This document shows, piece after piece, positions 9,337-17,397 of a DNA stretch of 64,000 bases. Made by a program: the position numbers and the translations under genes. This DNA comes from an uncultured Actinomycetes bacterium (lineage in GTDB: Bacteria; Actinomycetota; Acidimicrobiia; Acidimicrobiales; RAAP-2). Where the stretch lies: NCBI GenBank assembly GCA_903875425.1, contig CAIQWC010000037.1, positions 1 to 64,000 of the forward strand, given 5' to 3'. Below the pieces are notes generated by a model. It was given only the letters and a program-made list of their open reading frames with translations, searched no databases and was not told the origin of the DNA. Numbering within the stretch: position 1 is the first letter of the stretch; every line of letters begins with the position of its first letter.

Positions 9337-9522
9337 TCACGCCCCCCGGTAGGTGCCCGCAATCCAGAGGTTTCCCTCGGGGTCTCGAAGCTCCATTGGT
9401 AGCGAACCCTCATTGCTAGGGGTAATGAGGCTTGCCTCAAATCCCACCACCTCGTTGAGGAAGCGCGGCAACGCAGGCGCATCTTTGGCTCGTAAGGTCG
9501 GCCCCACGCCGGGATGAGTCAC
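9337..9522 (-). pseudogene. Shortened vicinal-oxygen-chelate (glyoxalase-like) gene
   Basis: This 61-residue product reads as the two ends of a VOC protein joined together. The front part (TLRAKDAPALPRFLNEVVGF) matches the family N terminus, and the tail (ELRDPEGNLWIAGTYRG) matches the C-terminal strand. The family is normally about 120-150 residues, so the middle, with most metal ligands, is missing. The frame is intact, starts with GTG and has a TAAGTT box six bases upstream, so it may still be transcribed and translated as the first gene of the minus-strand operon. It could be a decayed gene or a dimerising half-domain; it cannot be a normal enzyme. Confidence 0.55.
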
Positions 9523-9528
9523 CGCTTG

Positions 9529-9534
9529 AACTTA
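9529..9534 (-). promoter_or_regulatory. Leaderless-type -10 box of the VOC/GNAT/YyaL operon
   Basis: Read on the minus strand, TAAGTT ends six bases before GTG 9522. No clear -35 is seen. Confidence 0.45.
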
Positions 9535-9559
9535 GCAAAGCACTCCACCGACATCGCTG

Positions 9560-10681
9560 GTGTGCTTGGCTGTTGCGGTGGACTCCCAAGATTGGCACGA
9601 AAGGGTTTCAGGGACGCTGCTCGGCGGGGCGCTCGGTGACGCGCTCGGTGGCCCGGTTGAGTTTTACGAGATCGAGGAGATTCTCGAAATCACGGGGGGA
9701 TCCTTGGTGACGCGCTTTTATGGCGAGCCCACTATTACGGATGACACACAAATGACTTTATTTACCTGTGAAGGTCTCTTAGGGGCGAACGTGCAGTTCG
9801 CCGCAAGTGGTGTGTGTCATCCACCAAGTGCACTATTTCGCAGTTACCTCCACTGGCTTGTCACCCAAGGAGATAGCTGGGAGGACGTGGGCATTGAGGG
9901 TGAAGCGTGGTCGTCCTGGCTGGCTGACCATCGCGTGCTCCATCGTGTGGAAGCGCCAGGCGTTACCTGTCTGAGTGCACTTCGTCATGGCGAAATTGGT
10001 CGGATCGATCGACCAATCAATGACTCGAAGGGCTGTGGGGGGATTATGCGAGCCGCGCCGGCGGGCTTTCTCGATATCGGCAAAGCCCCGGGCGCCAATC
10101 TGATCGGTGCTCACGAGTTGGGTTGCGAAGTTGCTGCCGTCACCCACGGCCACCATGACGGGATCGAACCAGCAGGCTTTTTCGCCATGGTCATTGCCGG
10201 CCTCTTTGCGGATAACTCACTTGAGCGTTCGGTGGAGGTAGCTCTCGGCACCGCGAGCGAGCATCTGCGTGATCTTATGGAGCGCGCTATTGCACTTGGG
10301 GAACGTCACCCGCCAGAACCCGAACAGATTGAACGAGAACTCGGGGGTGGCTGGGTAGCAGATGAAGCACTAGCCATTGCGGTGAGCTGTGCTTGGAATC
10401 CGACCAGCGTGCTCAACGGGATTGCCTCGGCCGTGACACACACCGGCGACTCTGATTCGACGGGTGCGATATGCGGCAACATTCTTGGGGCTCTCCATGG
10501 ATCTGATGGGCTTCCCTCAGAACTCGTCGATCAGATTGTTGGTATCGACGTTGTTGAAGAAGTGATTCACGATGTCAACACGTGGCTCGACATCGCCTTT
10601 GGTGGACCTGATGAAGATCCTGGTGAAGGGGCGGCGAGATCGCTCATGCAACGGTATTTTCCGGGGGGATGGCGCAGCTAG
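9560..10681 (+). CDS. ADP-ribosylglycohydrolase family protein
   Basis: The product is 373 residues, within the range for this family (DraG/ARH). It begins with the family signature RVSGTLLGGALGDALGGPVEF, has the metal-binding TDDTQMTL (about residues 54-61), a central GCGGIMRAAP segment, and the second acidic motif HTGDSDSTGAICGNILGA near the C terminus, all binding the two Mg ions. It would remove ADP-ribose from a protein or nucleic-acid target in the cytoplasm; the target is not evident, and no ADP-ribosyltransferase lies nearby. The start is GTG 9560; GTG 9578 is an alternative. Divergent from the VOC/GNAT operon and convergent with menE two bases away. Confidence 0.92.
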   Translation: MCLAVAVDSQDWHERVSGTLLGGALGDALGGPVEFYEIEEILEITGGSLVTRFYGEPTITDDTQMTLFTCEGLLGANVQFAASGVCHPPSALFRSYLHWLVTQGDSWEDVGIEGEAWSSWLADHRVLHRVEAPGVTCLSALRHGEIGRIDRPINDSKGCGGIMRAAPAGFLDIGKAPGANLIGAHELGCEVAAVTHGHHDGIEPAGFFAMVIAGLFADNSLERSVEVALGTASEHLRDLMERAIALGERHPPEPEQIERELGGGWVADEALAIAVSCAWNPTSVLNGIASAVTHTGDSDSTGAICGNILGALHGSDGLPSELVDQIVGIDVVEEVIHDVNTWLDIAFGGPDEDPGEGAARSLMQRYFPGGWRS

Positions 10682-10683
10682 GA

Positions 10684-11817
10684 CTATGAAAGTGATCGCC
10701 GAGAAACTTTTCCCAGATCAGTCCGGGGGAGGGATGCAACAATCACGAGTTCCTTCGGAGCCGCATAATCGGCCAAGGTGCTACGCACCGCATGCTTGAG
10801 GTCTTCGAGGCTCGGACCTTGGCCATTGGGAACTACCCAGGCAACTACTCGCTCGCCCCATTGGGGATCTGGTCGCTTCCACACAGCCACGTGCGCAACT
10901 GAATCGAGACCTTCGATAATTCTCTCTACGTCCAAGGGGTAGACCTTCTCGCCACCGGTCATGATCACGTCGGCGATGCGGCCACGAACAGCAAGGGAAC
11001 CGTCGTCACTAATGCGTCCAAGGTCCCCGGTGGCGATCCAAGGCAGCTCGCTAGGGGGTCCTGTCACGAAGGGGTCGCTACCATCTCGATAGGCCCGAAG
11101 CGAGGTGGGTGACGCGATGAGAATTTCGCCAAAGCCCTGTTCATCTTCATCGCGAATCGCGATTGCCACCTCTTCAAGGGGCCACCCGTCATAGACAACG
11201 CCAGATCCCGTTTCGGTCATGCCGTAGGTGTTCACCACATTGGGGGCCACCTCCTCGGGAGCTGCAGCACCACCGAGCAGCACCCGCTCGTAATCACGCG
11301 TTGTGCATCGGCGAAGCACGGTCGCTACTAAGGACACATGGGTGATGCCTCGACTCGGGCCTGCGTTAATGAAGGCGGTGTCGGGTCGATCAATGACGCT
11401 GAGAGCGCTGCCCACGATCAGCGCTCGGGCGATCACGCTGAGGCCGCCGATGTGAGTGGTGGGTAAACAGCACAACCAGTGGCTCGATGGGCCCGCGTTG
11501 AGGGCCTGAGAGGTGAGAAGCGCCGACGCCTTGACGGCATCATGCGTGAGAATGGCTGCCTTAGGATCAGCGGTTGATCCTGAGGTGAGGGCGACGATGG
11601 CATCGCCAGCGTCGGTGCCTGTTCCTCCCGGTAAGCGCCGCTCGCCGTCTTTGGTGATGATGCGAGTGGGGGAGAGCGCTCGCAGCGCTCGCTCGGAAAG
11701 ATCGGTGCCCCAACGAGGATCGAGGACGCAGATTGCGTCGCCACGAGACCAGATGGATTCAATGATTTTCGGGAGTTGCTGGTCTTGTTCGAGGTCTAAG
11801 GCGACGAGTTCGGGCAC
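10684..11817 (-). CDS. menE: o-Succinylbenzoate-CoA ligase (MenE-like AMP-binding enzyme)
   Basis: An acyl-adenylating enzyme with the phosphate loop [18 protein letters not shown], the NTYGMTETG motif, the ATGDLG hinge segment and the [16 protein letters not shown]-terminal domain with the late lysine in DLGKVSRR. At 377 residues it is short, as actinobacterial MenE proteins are. Its place beside menB, menA, menH and menD supports activation of o-succinylbenzoate in menaquinone synthesis; another acyl-CoA ligase role is less likely. The start is GTG 11817, with a CATAAT box eight bases upstream. Divergent from menB with a 40-base gap. Confidence 0.88.
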   Translation of the reverse strand: MPELVALDLEQDQQLPKIIESIWSRGDAICVLDPRWGTDLSERALRALSPTRIITKDGERRLPGGTGTDAGDAIVALTSGSTADPKAAILTHDAVKASALLTSQALNAGPSSHWLCCLPTTHIGGLSVIARALIVGSALSVIDRPDTAFINAGPSRGITHVSLVATVLRRCTTRDYERVLLGGAAAPEEVAPNVVNTYGMTETGSGVVYDGWPLEEVAIAIRDEDEQGFGEILIASPTSLRAYRDGSDPFVTGPPSELPWIATGDLGRISDDGSLAVRGRIADVIMTGGEKVYPLDVERIIEGLDSVAHVAVWKRPDPQWGERVVAWVVPNGQGPSLEDLKHAVRSTLADYAAPKELVIVASLPRTDLGKVSRRSLS

Positions 11818-11825
11818 AGGAACAG

Positions 11826-11831
11826 ATTATG
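11826..11831 (-). promoter_or_regulatory. Leaderless-type -10 box of menE
   Basis: On the minus strand CATAAT ends eight bases before GTG 11817. It lies within 15 bases of the opposing menB box, so the two divergent promoters share the 40-base gap. Confidence 0.5.
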
Positions 11832-11844
11832 GGGGTCCAGCCGT

Positions 11845-11850
11845 TAGCGT
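11845..11850 (+). promoter_or_regulatory. Leaderless-type -10 box of menB-menA
   Basis: TAGCGT ends seven bases before GTG 11858. The GGAGG at 11851-11855 is too close to that GTG to act as a normal Shine-Dalgarno sequence. Confidence 0.45.
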
Positions 11851-11857
11851 GGAGGCC

Positions 11858-12763
11858 GTGACTGACTACCCCACCAACACCGTCATTACCGGCCAGCCGG
11901 TCGATCCCGTCGATGCCTTTCGGGCCCTCGGCGATGCTGCTTGGACGCAAAGCGGCGACTGGACCGACATTCGATACGAGACCGCCGAGGGCATTGCCAA
12001 GATCACGATTTGTCGACCCGAACGGCGCAACGCCTTCCGGCCACAAACCTTGTTTGAACTTGAGCGCGCATTTTCTATGGCGCGCGATGATCTCAGCGTC
12101 GGCGTGATTGTGCTCTGTGGGGAGGGTCCCGATGCGTTTTGCTCGGGCGGCGACCAAAAGATTCGTGGCAATGATGGCTACATCGGCGATGATGAGGTTG
12201 CCAGCCACGGGGTAGGCCGCCTCAATGTGCTGGATCTTCAAATTTTGATTCGCCGTATCCCCAAGCCCGTCATTGCGATGATTGCTGGATACGCAATCGG
12301 GGGCGGACATATCTTGCACTTGGTATGTGACCTATCCATCGCTGCCGACAACGCTCGCTTCGGCCAAACCGGACCCAAGGTGGGAAGTTTTGACGGTGGA
12401 TATGGATCGTCACTCCTCGCTCGGACCATAGGTTTGAAGCGCGCGAAAGAAGTGTGGTTCCTGTGTCGCCAATACGATGCCGAGACGGCACTTGCGTGGG
12501 GCCTCGTGAACGCGGTGGTGCCGCTGAAAGATCTCGAGCGCGAGACTGTTGCGTGGTGTCGGCAAATCTTGACGCTGTCACCTTTGGCCTTGCGGATGTT
12601 GAAGGCGGGCTTTAACGCCGCCGATGATGGACTCGCCGGTGTACAGCAACTCGCCGGGGACGCCACCATGCTCTTCTATATGTCCGAAGAGGGACAAGAG
12701 GGGCGTAATGCGTTTAATGAGCATCGTGCCCCGGACTTCTCTCGTTTCCCCCGCCGCCCGTGA
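11858..12763 (+). CDS. menB: 1,4-Dihydroxy-2-naphthoyl-CoA synthase
   Basis: MenB cyclises o-succinylbenzoyl-CoA in menaquinone synthesis. The product of 301 residues is a crotonase-fold protein with the MenB-specific signature [15 protein letters not shown] (about residues 169-183), the oxyanion-hole segments CSGGDQ and GYAIGGGH, and the C-terminal [10 protein letters not shown]. The start GTG 11858 is chosen from the family N terminus and the TAGCGT box; GTG 11849 is in frame three codons upstream. A much longer frame back to 11513 runs through menE in antisense and is not real. The stop overlaps the menA start (GTGA). Confidence 0.95.
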   Translation: MTDYPTNTVITGQPVDPVDAFRALGDAAWTQSGDWTDIRYETAEGIAKITICRPERRNAFRPQTLFELERAFSMARDDLSVGVIVLCGEGPDAFCSGGDQKIRGNDGYIGDDEVASHGVGRLNVLDLQILIRRIPKPVIAMIAGYAIGGGHILHLVCDLSIAADNARFGQTGPKVGSFDGGYGSSLLARTIGLKRAKEVWFLCRQYDAETALAWGLVNAVVPLKDLERETVAWCRQILTLSPLALRMLKAGFNAADDGLAGVQQLAGDATMLFYMSEEGQEGRNAFNEHRAPDFSRFPRRP

Positions 12764-13641
12764 CCGAGAGCGAGCCTGGGCGCTTTACGCGCTGGATTGA
12801 TGGTGCTCGTCCGCGAACCTGGCCCGCCTCCCTGGTCCCCGTGCTCGTCGGGACTTTAGCGATTCGTCCCGAGTCGCTGCGTTGGAATCGTATGGTGGCC
12901 GCAGCAGTCGTGGCGCTCGCGATGCAAATTGGCACGAACTATGCGAACGATTATTCGGATGGAATTCGAGGCACCGATGCGACGCGCGTGGGACCCGTGC
13001 GGCTCGTCGGCCAAGGTCTCGCGGCACCTGCGAGCGTGCGGCGGGCGGCCGTGGCATGCTTCGCGATTGCCGGCTTGGTGGGTCTATGGCTGTGCTCACT
13101 GACGAGTTGGTGGCTTGTCCTGCCGGGCATTGCCGCGGTGGTGGCCGGGTGGCTCTACACAGGAGGGCCAAAACCTTACGGCTACCTCGGCCTCGGGGAG
13201 CTTTTCGTCTTTGTGTTTTTTGGAGTGTTTGCGACCATTGGATCGGGTTACGTCCAAGACCAACACATTCCCGCGCTCTTGTGGCTAGCTTCGATTCCGG
13301 TGGGACTCCTAGCCACGGCACTCTTGGAAGCGAACAATCTCCGAGATATCACTGGCGACCGGTTCTCGAAGAAGCGGACCTTGGCGGTGCGTTTGGGTCG
13401 CCAGCGAGCGGGTTGGCTCTACGGAATCTCGCTACTCGTCGCGGCCTTAGCCATTGTGGTGATGGCGGTGATCCATCCGTGGTGTGCGATCGCCCTCGTG
13501 GGTTTTGTGGCTACGACGAAACCATTACAACTCGCTCTCAGCGAGGCAGAAGGTCGGGATCTGTTGCCCATGCTCAAAGCAACGGGTCAAGCACAGCTGT
13601 GTATTGGGGTTCTGCTCGCTCTTGGTTTAGCGATCAGGTAG
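12760..13641 (+). CDS. menA: 1,4-Dihydroxy-2-naphthoate polyprenyltransferase
   Basis: MenA is a membrane-bound UbiA-family prenyltransferase that attaches the isoprenoid tail to dihydroxynaphthoate. At 293 residues it has the usual length, with about eight or nine hydrophobic helices. The first Asp-rich motif is [14 protein letters not shown] (about residues 60-73), and the second part shows [20 protein letters not shown] (near residues 189-208), the typical MenA version. The start is GTG 12760 in a 4-base GTGA overlap with menB. The gene ends just inside the convergent menH. Confidence 0.95.
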   Translation: MTESEPGRFTRWIDGARPRTWPASLVPVLVGTLAIRPESLRWNRMVAAAVVALAMQIGTNYANDYSDGIRGTDATRVGPVRLVGQGLAAPASVRRAAVACFAIAGLVGLWLCSLTSWWLVLPGIAAVVAGWLYTGGPKPYGYLGLGELFVFVFFGVFATIGSGYVQDQHIPALLWLASIPVGLLATALLEANNLRDITGDRFSKKRTLAVRLGRQRAGWLYGISLLVAALAIVVMAVIHPWCAIALVGFVATTKPLQLALSEAEGRDLLPMLKATGQAQLCIGVLLALGLAIR

Positions 13642-14389
13642 CGAGTAACGCGGAGATGAGCGTCCGGGTGTAATCGGGTTGCTCAAGGTGAACGGCGTGT
13701 CCTGCGCCCGGAACGATATGGAAACTACCGCGAGCAAGGTGACGGACCATGTGGGTATTCGTGGTAACGAAACGAGGGTCATACGCACCGCTAATGAGGT
13801 GTACCGGAGTCTCGATCTTCGATAGTCGATCCCAACTTGGCTCCTGAGTGCCCGTACCACTGAGTCGCAGCGATGACGCGAGTCCTCTCGCGGTGTTCTC
13901 ATAGCGCTCAGCGCTGCCTGCCTGATCGGGACTCAGCGTTGCAAACATTGGTTGGTTCAGCCATTGCTCTAAGAAAGCGGGGACATCGTTCTGTTTTTCG
14001 ATAGCATCAGCGAGCGCATTGTCGCGTTCACGACGTTCGGTCCTGAGCGCATCGTCAGCGATGCCCGCAGTTCCGCTGATCAGAATGCTTCGCTCGAGGC
14101 CACGGGTACCGGCTAAGGCGGTGGTGAGGGCAACGCGGGCTCCGAGCGAATAACCAAGCAGGCAAAAGGTATTACCGCGGGTGATTTCGGCTATCAGGGA
14201 AGCAGTTTCGTCCAAATTTGCCTCCACGGAACTCGAGCCGCCGTGGCCGGGGAGATCGAGCGCCACAATGGTGTGGGAATCTTGAAGGCCGGCCGTTAGG
14301 GTTCGCCAAGAAGAAGCAGTCTGAGTAAAGCCATGGCACGCGACCAACAGCGGGCCGGAACCATAACTAGTGACGTGAAGAGAGGACAT
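13634..14389 (-). CDS. menH: Alpha/beta hydrolase, probable SHCHC synthase
   Basis: The product is 251 residues with the alpha/beta-hydrolase order: CHGFTQTASSW (oxyanion region), DLPGHGGSS, the nucleophile elbow LLGYSLGARVAL (Ser near 91), an acidic residue in GAYDPRF, and the catalytic His in GAGHAVHLEQP. Sequence and its position between menA and menD suggest 2-succinyl-6-hydroxy-2,4-cyclohexadiene-1-carboxylate synthase of the menaquinone pathway; a generic hydrolase cannot be excluded. The start ATG 14389 matches the family N terminus. Its 3' end overlaps menA by 8 bases in convergent orientation, and its start lies only six bases from the menD start. Confidence 0.8.
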   Translation of the reverse strand: MSSLHVTSYGSGPLLVACHGFTQTASSWRTLTAGLQDSHTIVALDLPGHGGSSSVEANLDETASLIAEITRGNTFCLLGYSLGARVALTTALAGTRGLERSILISGTAGIADDALRTERRERDNALADAIEKQNDVPAFLEQWLNQPMFATLSPDQAGSAERYENTARGLASSLRLSGTGTQEPSWDRLSKIETPVHLISGAYDPRFVTTNTHMVRHLARGSFHIVPGAGHAVHLEQPDYTRTLISALLAT

Positions 14390-14395
14390 CGCGGT

Positions 14396-16090
14396 ATGAG
14401 CGTAGCGAGCGCAGAGATCCAAGCGACGTTCTGTGCCACGCTCTTCGATGAATTTGCTCGAAGTGGCCTTCGCCACGTGGTGGTCTGTCCGGGTTCGCGT
14501 TCGACGCCGCTGGCTTTGGCGGCGGCGTCGAGCGACCTCGCGTTACACGTTCGCCTCGACGAGCGCTCAGCTGGGTTTTTTGCCCTAGGGCTTGCCAGAG
14601 CCACTGGCCAGGCTGTCCCTATCGTGGTGACGTCGGGTACCGCGGTCGCAGAACTTTCGGCAGCAGTGATCGAAGCCTCGCTCGATCGAGTACCGCTGAT
14701 TGTGCTGAGTGCTGATCGCCCTATTGAACTTCACCAACGGGGATCGGCGCAGACCATTACCCAAGCTGGATGCTTCGATCGCCATGCGGTGTTCAGTATT
14801 GATGTTCAGGCGCCAGCGGCCATGGACGCAACGCAATGGCGCCCGCTAGCGTCGAGGCTCGTTCTTGAGTCGTCAGGAGTCAGCGGAACGAGGGGTGTCG
14901 CCCACGTGAACCTCGGACTCGTCGAACCGCTCGCGACACCCGCGGGAATCATGCCTGAGGGTCGACGTGATGGCGGAGCGTGGCTGCGTGCCACGCCACT
15001 TGGTCCAGAGCGCAGAACGCTCCAAGACCTCGCCGCCCGTCGGATTTTGATTTTGGGCGGGGGAGCATTCGACGATGCAGCGATCGCATCGTTAGTGTCA
15101 TCAACGACCATGCCCATCCTTGCGGACCCGCGCTCGGGGGCGCGGCGTTTTGGCGCTGCTTCGGTGATTTGTGCCGCGGATGCGATCGTGCGATCTCCTC
15201 GATCGCGACGAGAACTGCAACCTGATCAGATACTCATCGTTGGTGGACCGCCAGCGTCCAAGGAACTAAGCCTCTGGATCGAAGCCTGCGCTCAGGACGG
15301 CACGTCGCTGATCACGGTGGGCCCCGACGGGCCGAGTCGCTTTCCTTGGGCGGTGAGCGTGGAACATCGCAAGGTGGCAACGCTGAATCATGCAGTGGCT
15401 CTCATTAGCGGAGATCCGACGCCCGTTGATGAAGCGTTCTCGCATCTATGGCAAGAAGCTGAGCGAATTGTTCAGGGAGCATTGCACGATATTTGTCAAG
15501 AAGACTCGTGGAGTGAGCCCGCCGTGGTGCGTGCGTTGAGCCAGCATCTCGGCGACGATGAGGTGCTCGTTGCGTCGTCGTCGATGCCTATTCGCGACCT
15601 GGAGTGGTTTGGTGGACCATGTCAGGCTCTCGTGGCCTCGAATCGCGGCGCGAACGGTATCGATGGTGTCGTCTCAACTGCCTTCGGCATGGCTGCCGCT
15701 GGCAAGTCAGTTACTTGTCTCGTTGGTGACCTCGCCTTTCTCTACGATGTTTCAGCCCTCATCGATGGGATTACGCATGAACAGCGAGCTCGTATCGTGG
15801 TCCTCGATAACCGAGGGGGCGGCATCTTCTCGTTTTTGCCCCAACGCCGAAGCGTTGGCCACGAAACCTTTGAACAGCTCTTTGGCACGCCGCCCCAGGT
15901 AGATATCGCGCGGGTGGCTCAAGGTTTTGGTCTCAGCGTTACTGAGGTGACGAGCGGTGATTCGTTTGCACATGCCCTAGCGAAGCCCATCGAGGGACTA
16001 GAAGTTCTCGTGTGTCGCCTTCCCGATCGGGATCACAATGTGATCGTCCATGATGAGATCCATCGACGCATCATCGAGCGTTTGGGCTAA
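14396..16090 (+). CDS. menD: 2-Succinyl-5-enolpyruvyl-6-hydroxy-3-cyclohexene-1-carboxylate synthase
   Basis: MenD is a thiamine-diphosphate enzyme that joins isochorismate and 2-oxoglutarate. The 564-residue product starts with the family pattern CATLFDEFARSGLRHVVVC then PGSRSTPLALAA, has the LSADRPIEL segment, and the diphosphate/Mg site GDLAFLYDVSALIDG with LDNRGGGIFSFLP near residues 445-485. The start ATG 14396 has an AGAGAGG Shine-Dalgarno-like run about ten bases upstream; an in-frame ATG 14333 is upstream but adds non-conserved residues. A start here places its ribosome binding site inside the first codons of the divergent menH. menC, menF and menG are not in the window. Confidence 0.95.
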   Translation: MSVASAEIQATFCATLFDEFARSGLRHVVVCPGSRSTPLALAAASSDLALHVRLDERSAGFFALGLARATGQAVPIVVTSGTAVAELSAAVIEASLDRVPLIVLSADRPIELHQRGSAQTITQAGCFDRHAVFSIDVQAPAAMDATQWRPLASRLVLESSGVSGTRGVAHVNLGLVEPLATPAGIMPEGRRDGGAWLRATPLGPERRTLQDLAARRILILGGGAFDDAAIASLVSSTTMPILADPRSGARRFGAASVICAADAIVRSPRSRRELQPDQILIVGGPPASKELSLWIEACAQDGTSLITVGPDGPSRFPWAVSVEHRKVATLNHAVALISGDPTPVDEAFSHLWQEAERIVQGALHDICQEDSWSEPAVVRALSQHLGDDEVLVASSSMPIRDLEWFGGPCQALVASNRGANGIDGVVSTAFGMAAAGKSVTCLVGDLAFLYDVSALIDGITHEQRARIVVLDNRGGGIFSFLPQRRSVGHETFEQLFGTPPQVDIARVAQGFGLSVTEVTSGDSFAHALAKPIEGLEVLVCRLPDRDHNVIVHDEIHRRIIERLG

Positions 16091-17338
16091 CTAGCGAAGT
16101 TGCAGATTCGAAAGAAATACGCCTTGTCCATTGAGGGGAAGGTGCCGGGGGACTTGAAGGGTGGCGATTTCTGGTCCACCAATATGTTCCGCATCCAAGA
16201 GTAAGAGTTCTTGCCTTGAGCCATCGAGATGATTGGTGGGGACGATCACGTAGCGCTTTTGGGAGCGGGCCCCCATCACACAGAGGGGTTTTCCCGCTCT
16301 CGTGTCGCGTGGTAGGTGCCGCTGCTCTTGAGCGTGACGCTCAAGATCCACCGACGTCACGGTGGTGATGTCGCTGGCGTCACGTTCGATACCCACGATG
16401 CTTCGAGGCTGGGTGCTTGGCGGGCAGACACTCGGCGTGAGAGACGCGAAGGGGGTGTTGACCACTTTGGTAACCCCAAGGGCAGATTCGCCGATGGTGA
16501 CGCGAGCGATTTTCAGACCGCTACGGCGTCGGCGAGCAAGCGTTACTTCCAGGCCGTCGCCACCCTCGGTCGCTCCAAGAACAGCCGCGATGGCCAGCTC
16601 ACCGGCGGGTAGTACGTCGTCGCCTGCTTGGCCGAGATCTCGATCGAACACTTGAAGGTGCGTGGCGCCAAAGACCACGAGACGGTCTTCGCTCAGGGCG
16701 AGGTGAAAGGGTCGACGAAGCCGTTGGTCGAGTCGTTGGGCACAGAGTTGACCCGTGGTGGCGCTGTAGGTAAGGACTTCAAAGTTCCCGTTGGGATCGT
16801 GGGCGACGAGGTAGACCGATTCAGTATCAGGGGTTGAGAGCCACGACTCAGCGCTTGGTCGATTAAGGACGGCATCGAAGGTGGCGACCCCCACGGTCTC
16901 GAGGGTCGGCCGAATCACGTAGGGAAGCCCGTCGGCTCCGCCGACGAGGAGGCGCTGCGCCCCGACCAAGAGTTGATCGGTCCCCGCCCGAGTAGCGAGG
17001 TCCAGCCGGTCGCGCAAGGGCGCTACGCCCAAGATTTCACTGAGTGCCTTCGTGACGACAAAAGCACCTCGCTGCCGTAGTACCCGGCCACGGTTGATTT
17101 CCACCGCGCAGACGAAGGCGCTGTCGGCGCTCAGATCGGCATCGGGGACACTGGCGTGGAGCGGGGTGGCGCAAAGCCAAAAGAGTACGCCATGGAGTTC
17201 CTTGGGCCACGCCCCTAGGGCGCCGACCGCCTCGGCGGTGTCGAACGCTTCTCGATGGGGAGCGTAGGCGCCGCTCAAAGAATCAGGAATCTTGCCGGCG
17301 AGGGGAGGTAGGGCGAACATTTGCCGATGAGTGGCCAC
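16091..17338 (-). CDS. Carotenoid cleavage oxygenase-like protein lacking some iron ligands
   Basis: This 415-residue protein follows the carotenoid oxygenase (RPE65/CCD) layout: LSGAYAPHREAF, PKELHGVLF, FVCAVEINRGRVL, then RLLVGGADGLPYVIRPTLET, which is close to the family lALwEgGlPyelDp.TLeT segment. Two of the four iron-binding histidines seem kept: His180 in VAHDPNGNFEVLTY and His212 in FHLALSEDRLVV. The third is not found, and the fourth, normally in PxGFHG, is replaced in PLNGQGVF (Gln405). It is therefore probably not a normal dioxygenase. The start GTG 17338 is chosen because TATCCT lies six bases upstream; ATG 17320 is an alternative. It ends next to menD, convergently. Confidence 0.65.
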   Translation of the reverse strand: MATHRQMFALPPLAGKIPDSLSGAYAPHREAFDTAEAVGALGAWPKELHGVLFWLCATPLHASVPDADLSADSAFVCAVEINRGRVLRQRGAFVVTKALSEILGVAPLRDRLDLATRAGTDQLLVGAQRLLVGGADGLPYVIRPTLETVGVATFDAVLNRPSAESWLSTPDTESVYLVAHDPNGNFEVLTYSATTGQLCAQRLDQRLRRPFHLALSEDRLVVFGATHLQVFDRDLGQAGDDVLPAGELAIAAVLGATEGGDGLEVTLARRRRSGLKIARVTIGESALGVTKVVNTPFASLTPSVCPPSTQPRSIVGIERDASDITTVTSVDLERHAQEQRHLPRDTRAGKPLCVMGARSQKRYVIVPTNHLDGSRQELLLLDAEHIGGPEIATLQVPRHLPLNGQGVFLSNLQLR

Positions 17339-17344
17339 GTCGGC

Positions 17345-17350
17345 AGGATA
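17345..17350 (-). promoter_or_regulatory. Leaderless-type -10 box of the carotenoid-oxygenase-like gene
   Basis: On the minus strand TATCCT ends six bases before GTG 17338. No convincing -35 is seen. Confidence 0.4.
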
Positions 17351-17397
17351 GCCGTGTGACACAGGGGTGCGCGATCGCTTGTGGGAGACTTGAGCCC

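Noticed and set aside
11513-11857. Upstream extension of menB over the menE gene
   Set aside because: The extra residues do not fit MenB, would need deep antisense overlap with menE, and the TAGCGT box plus GTG 11858 gives a better start.
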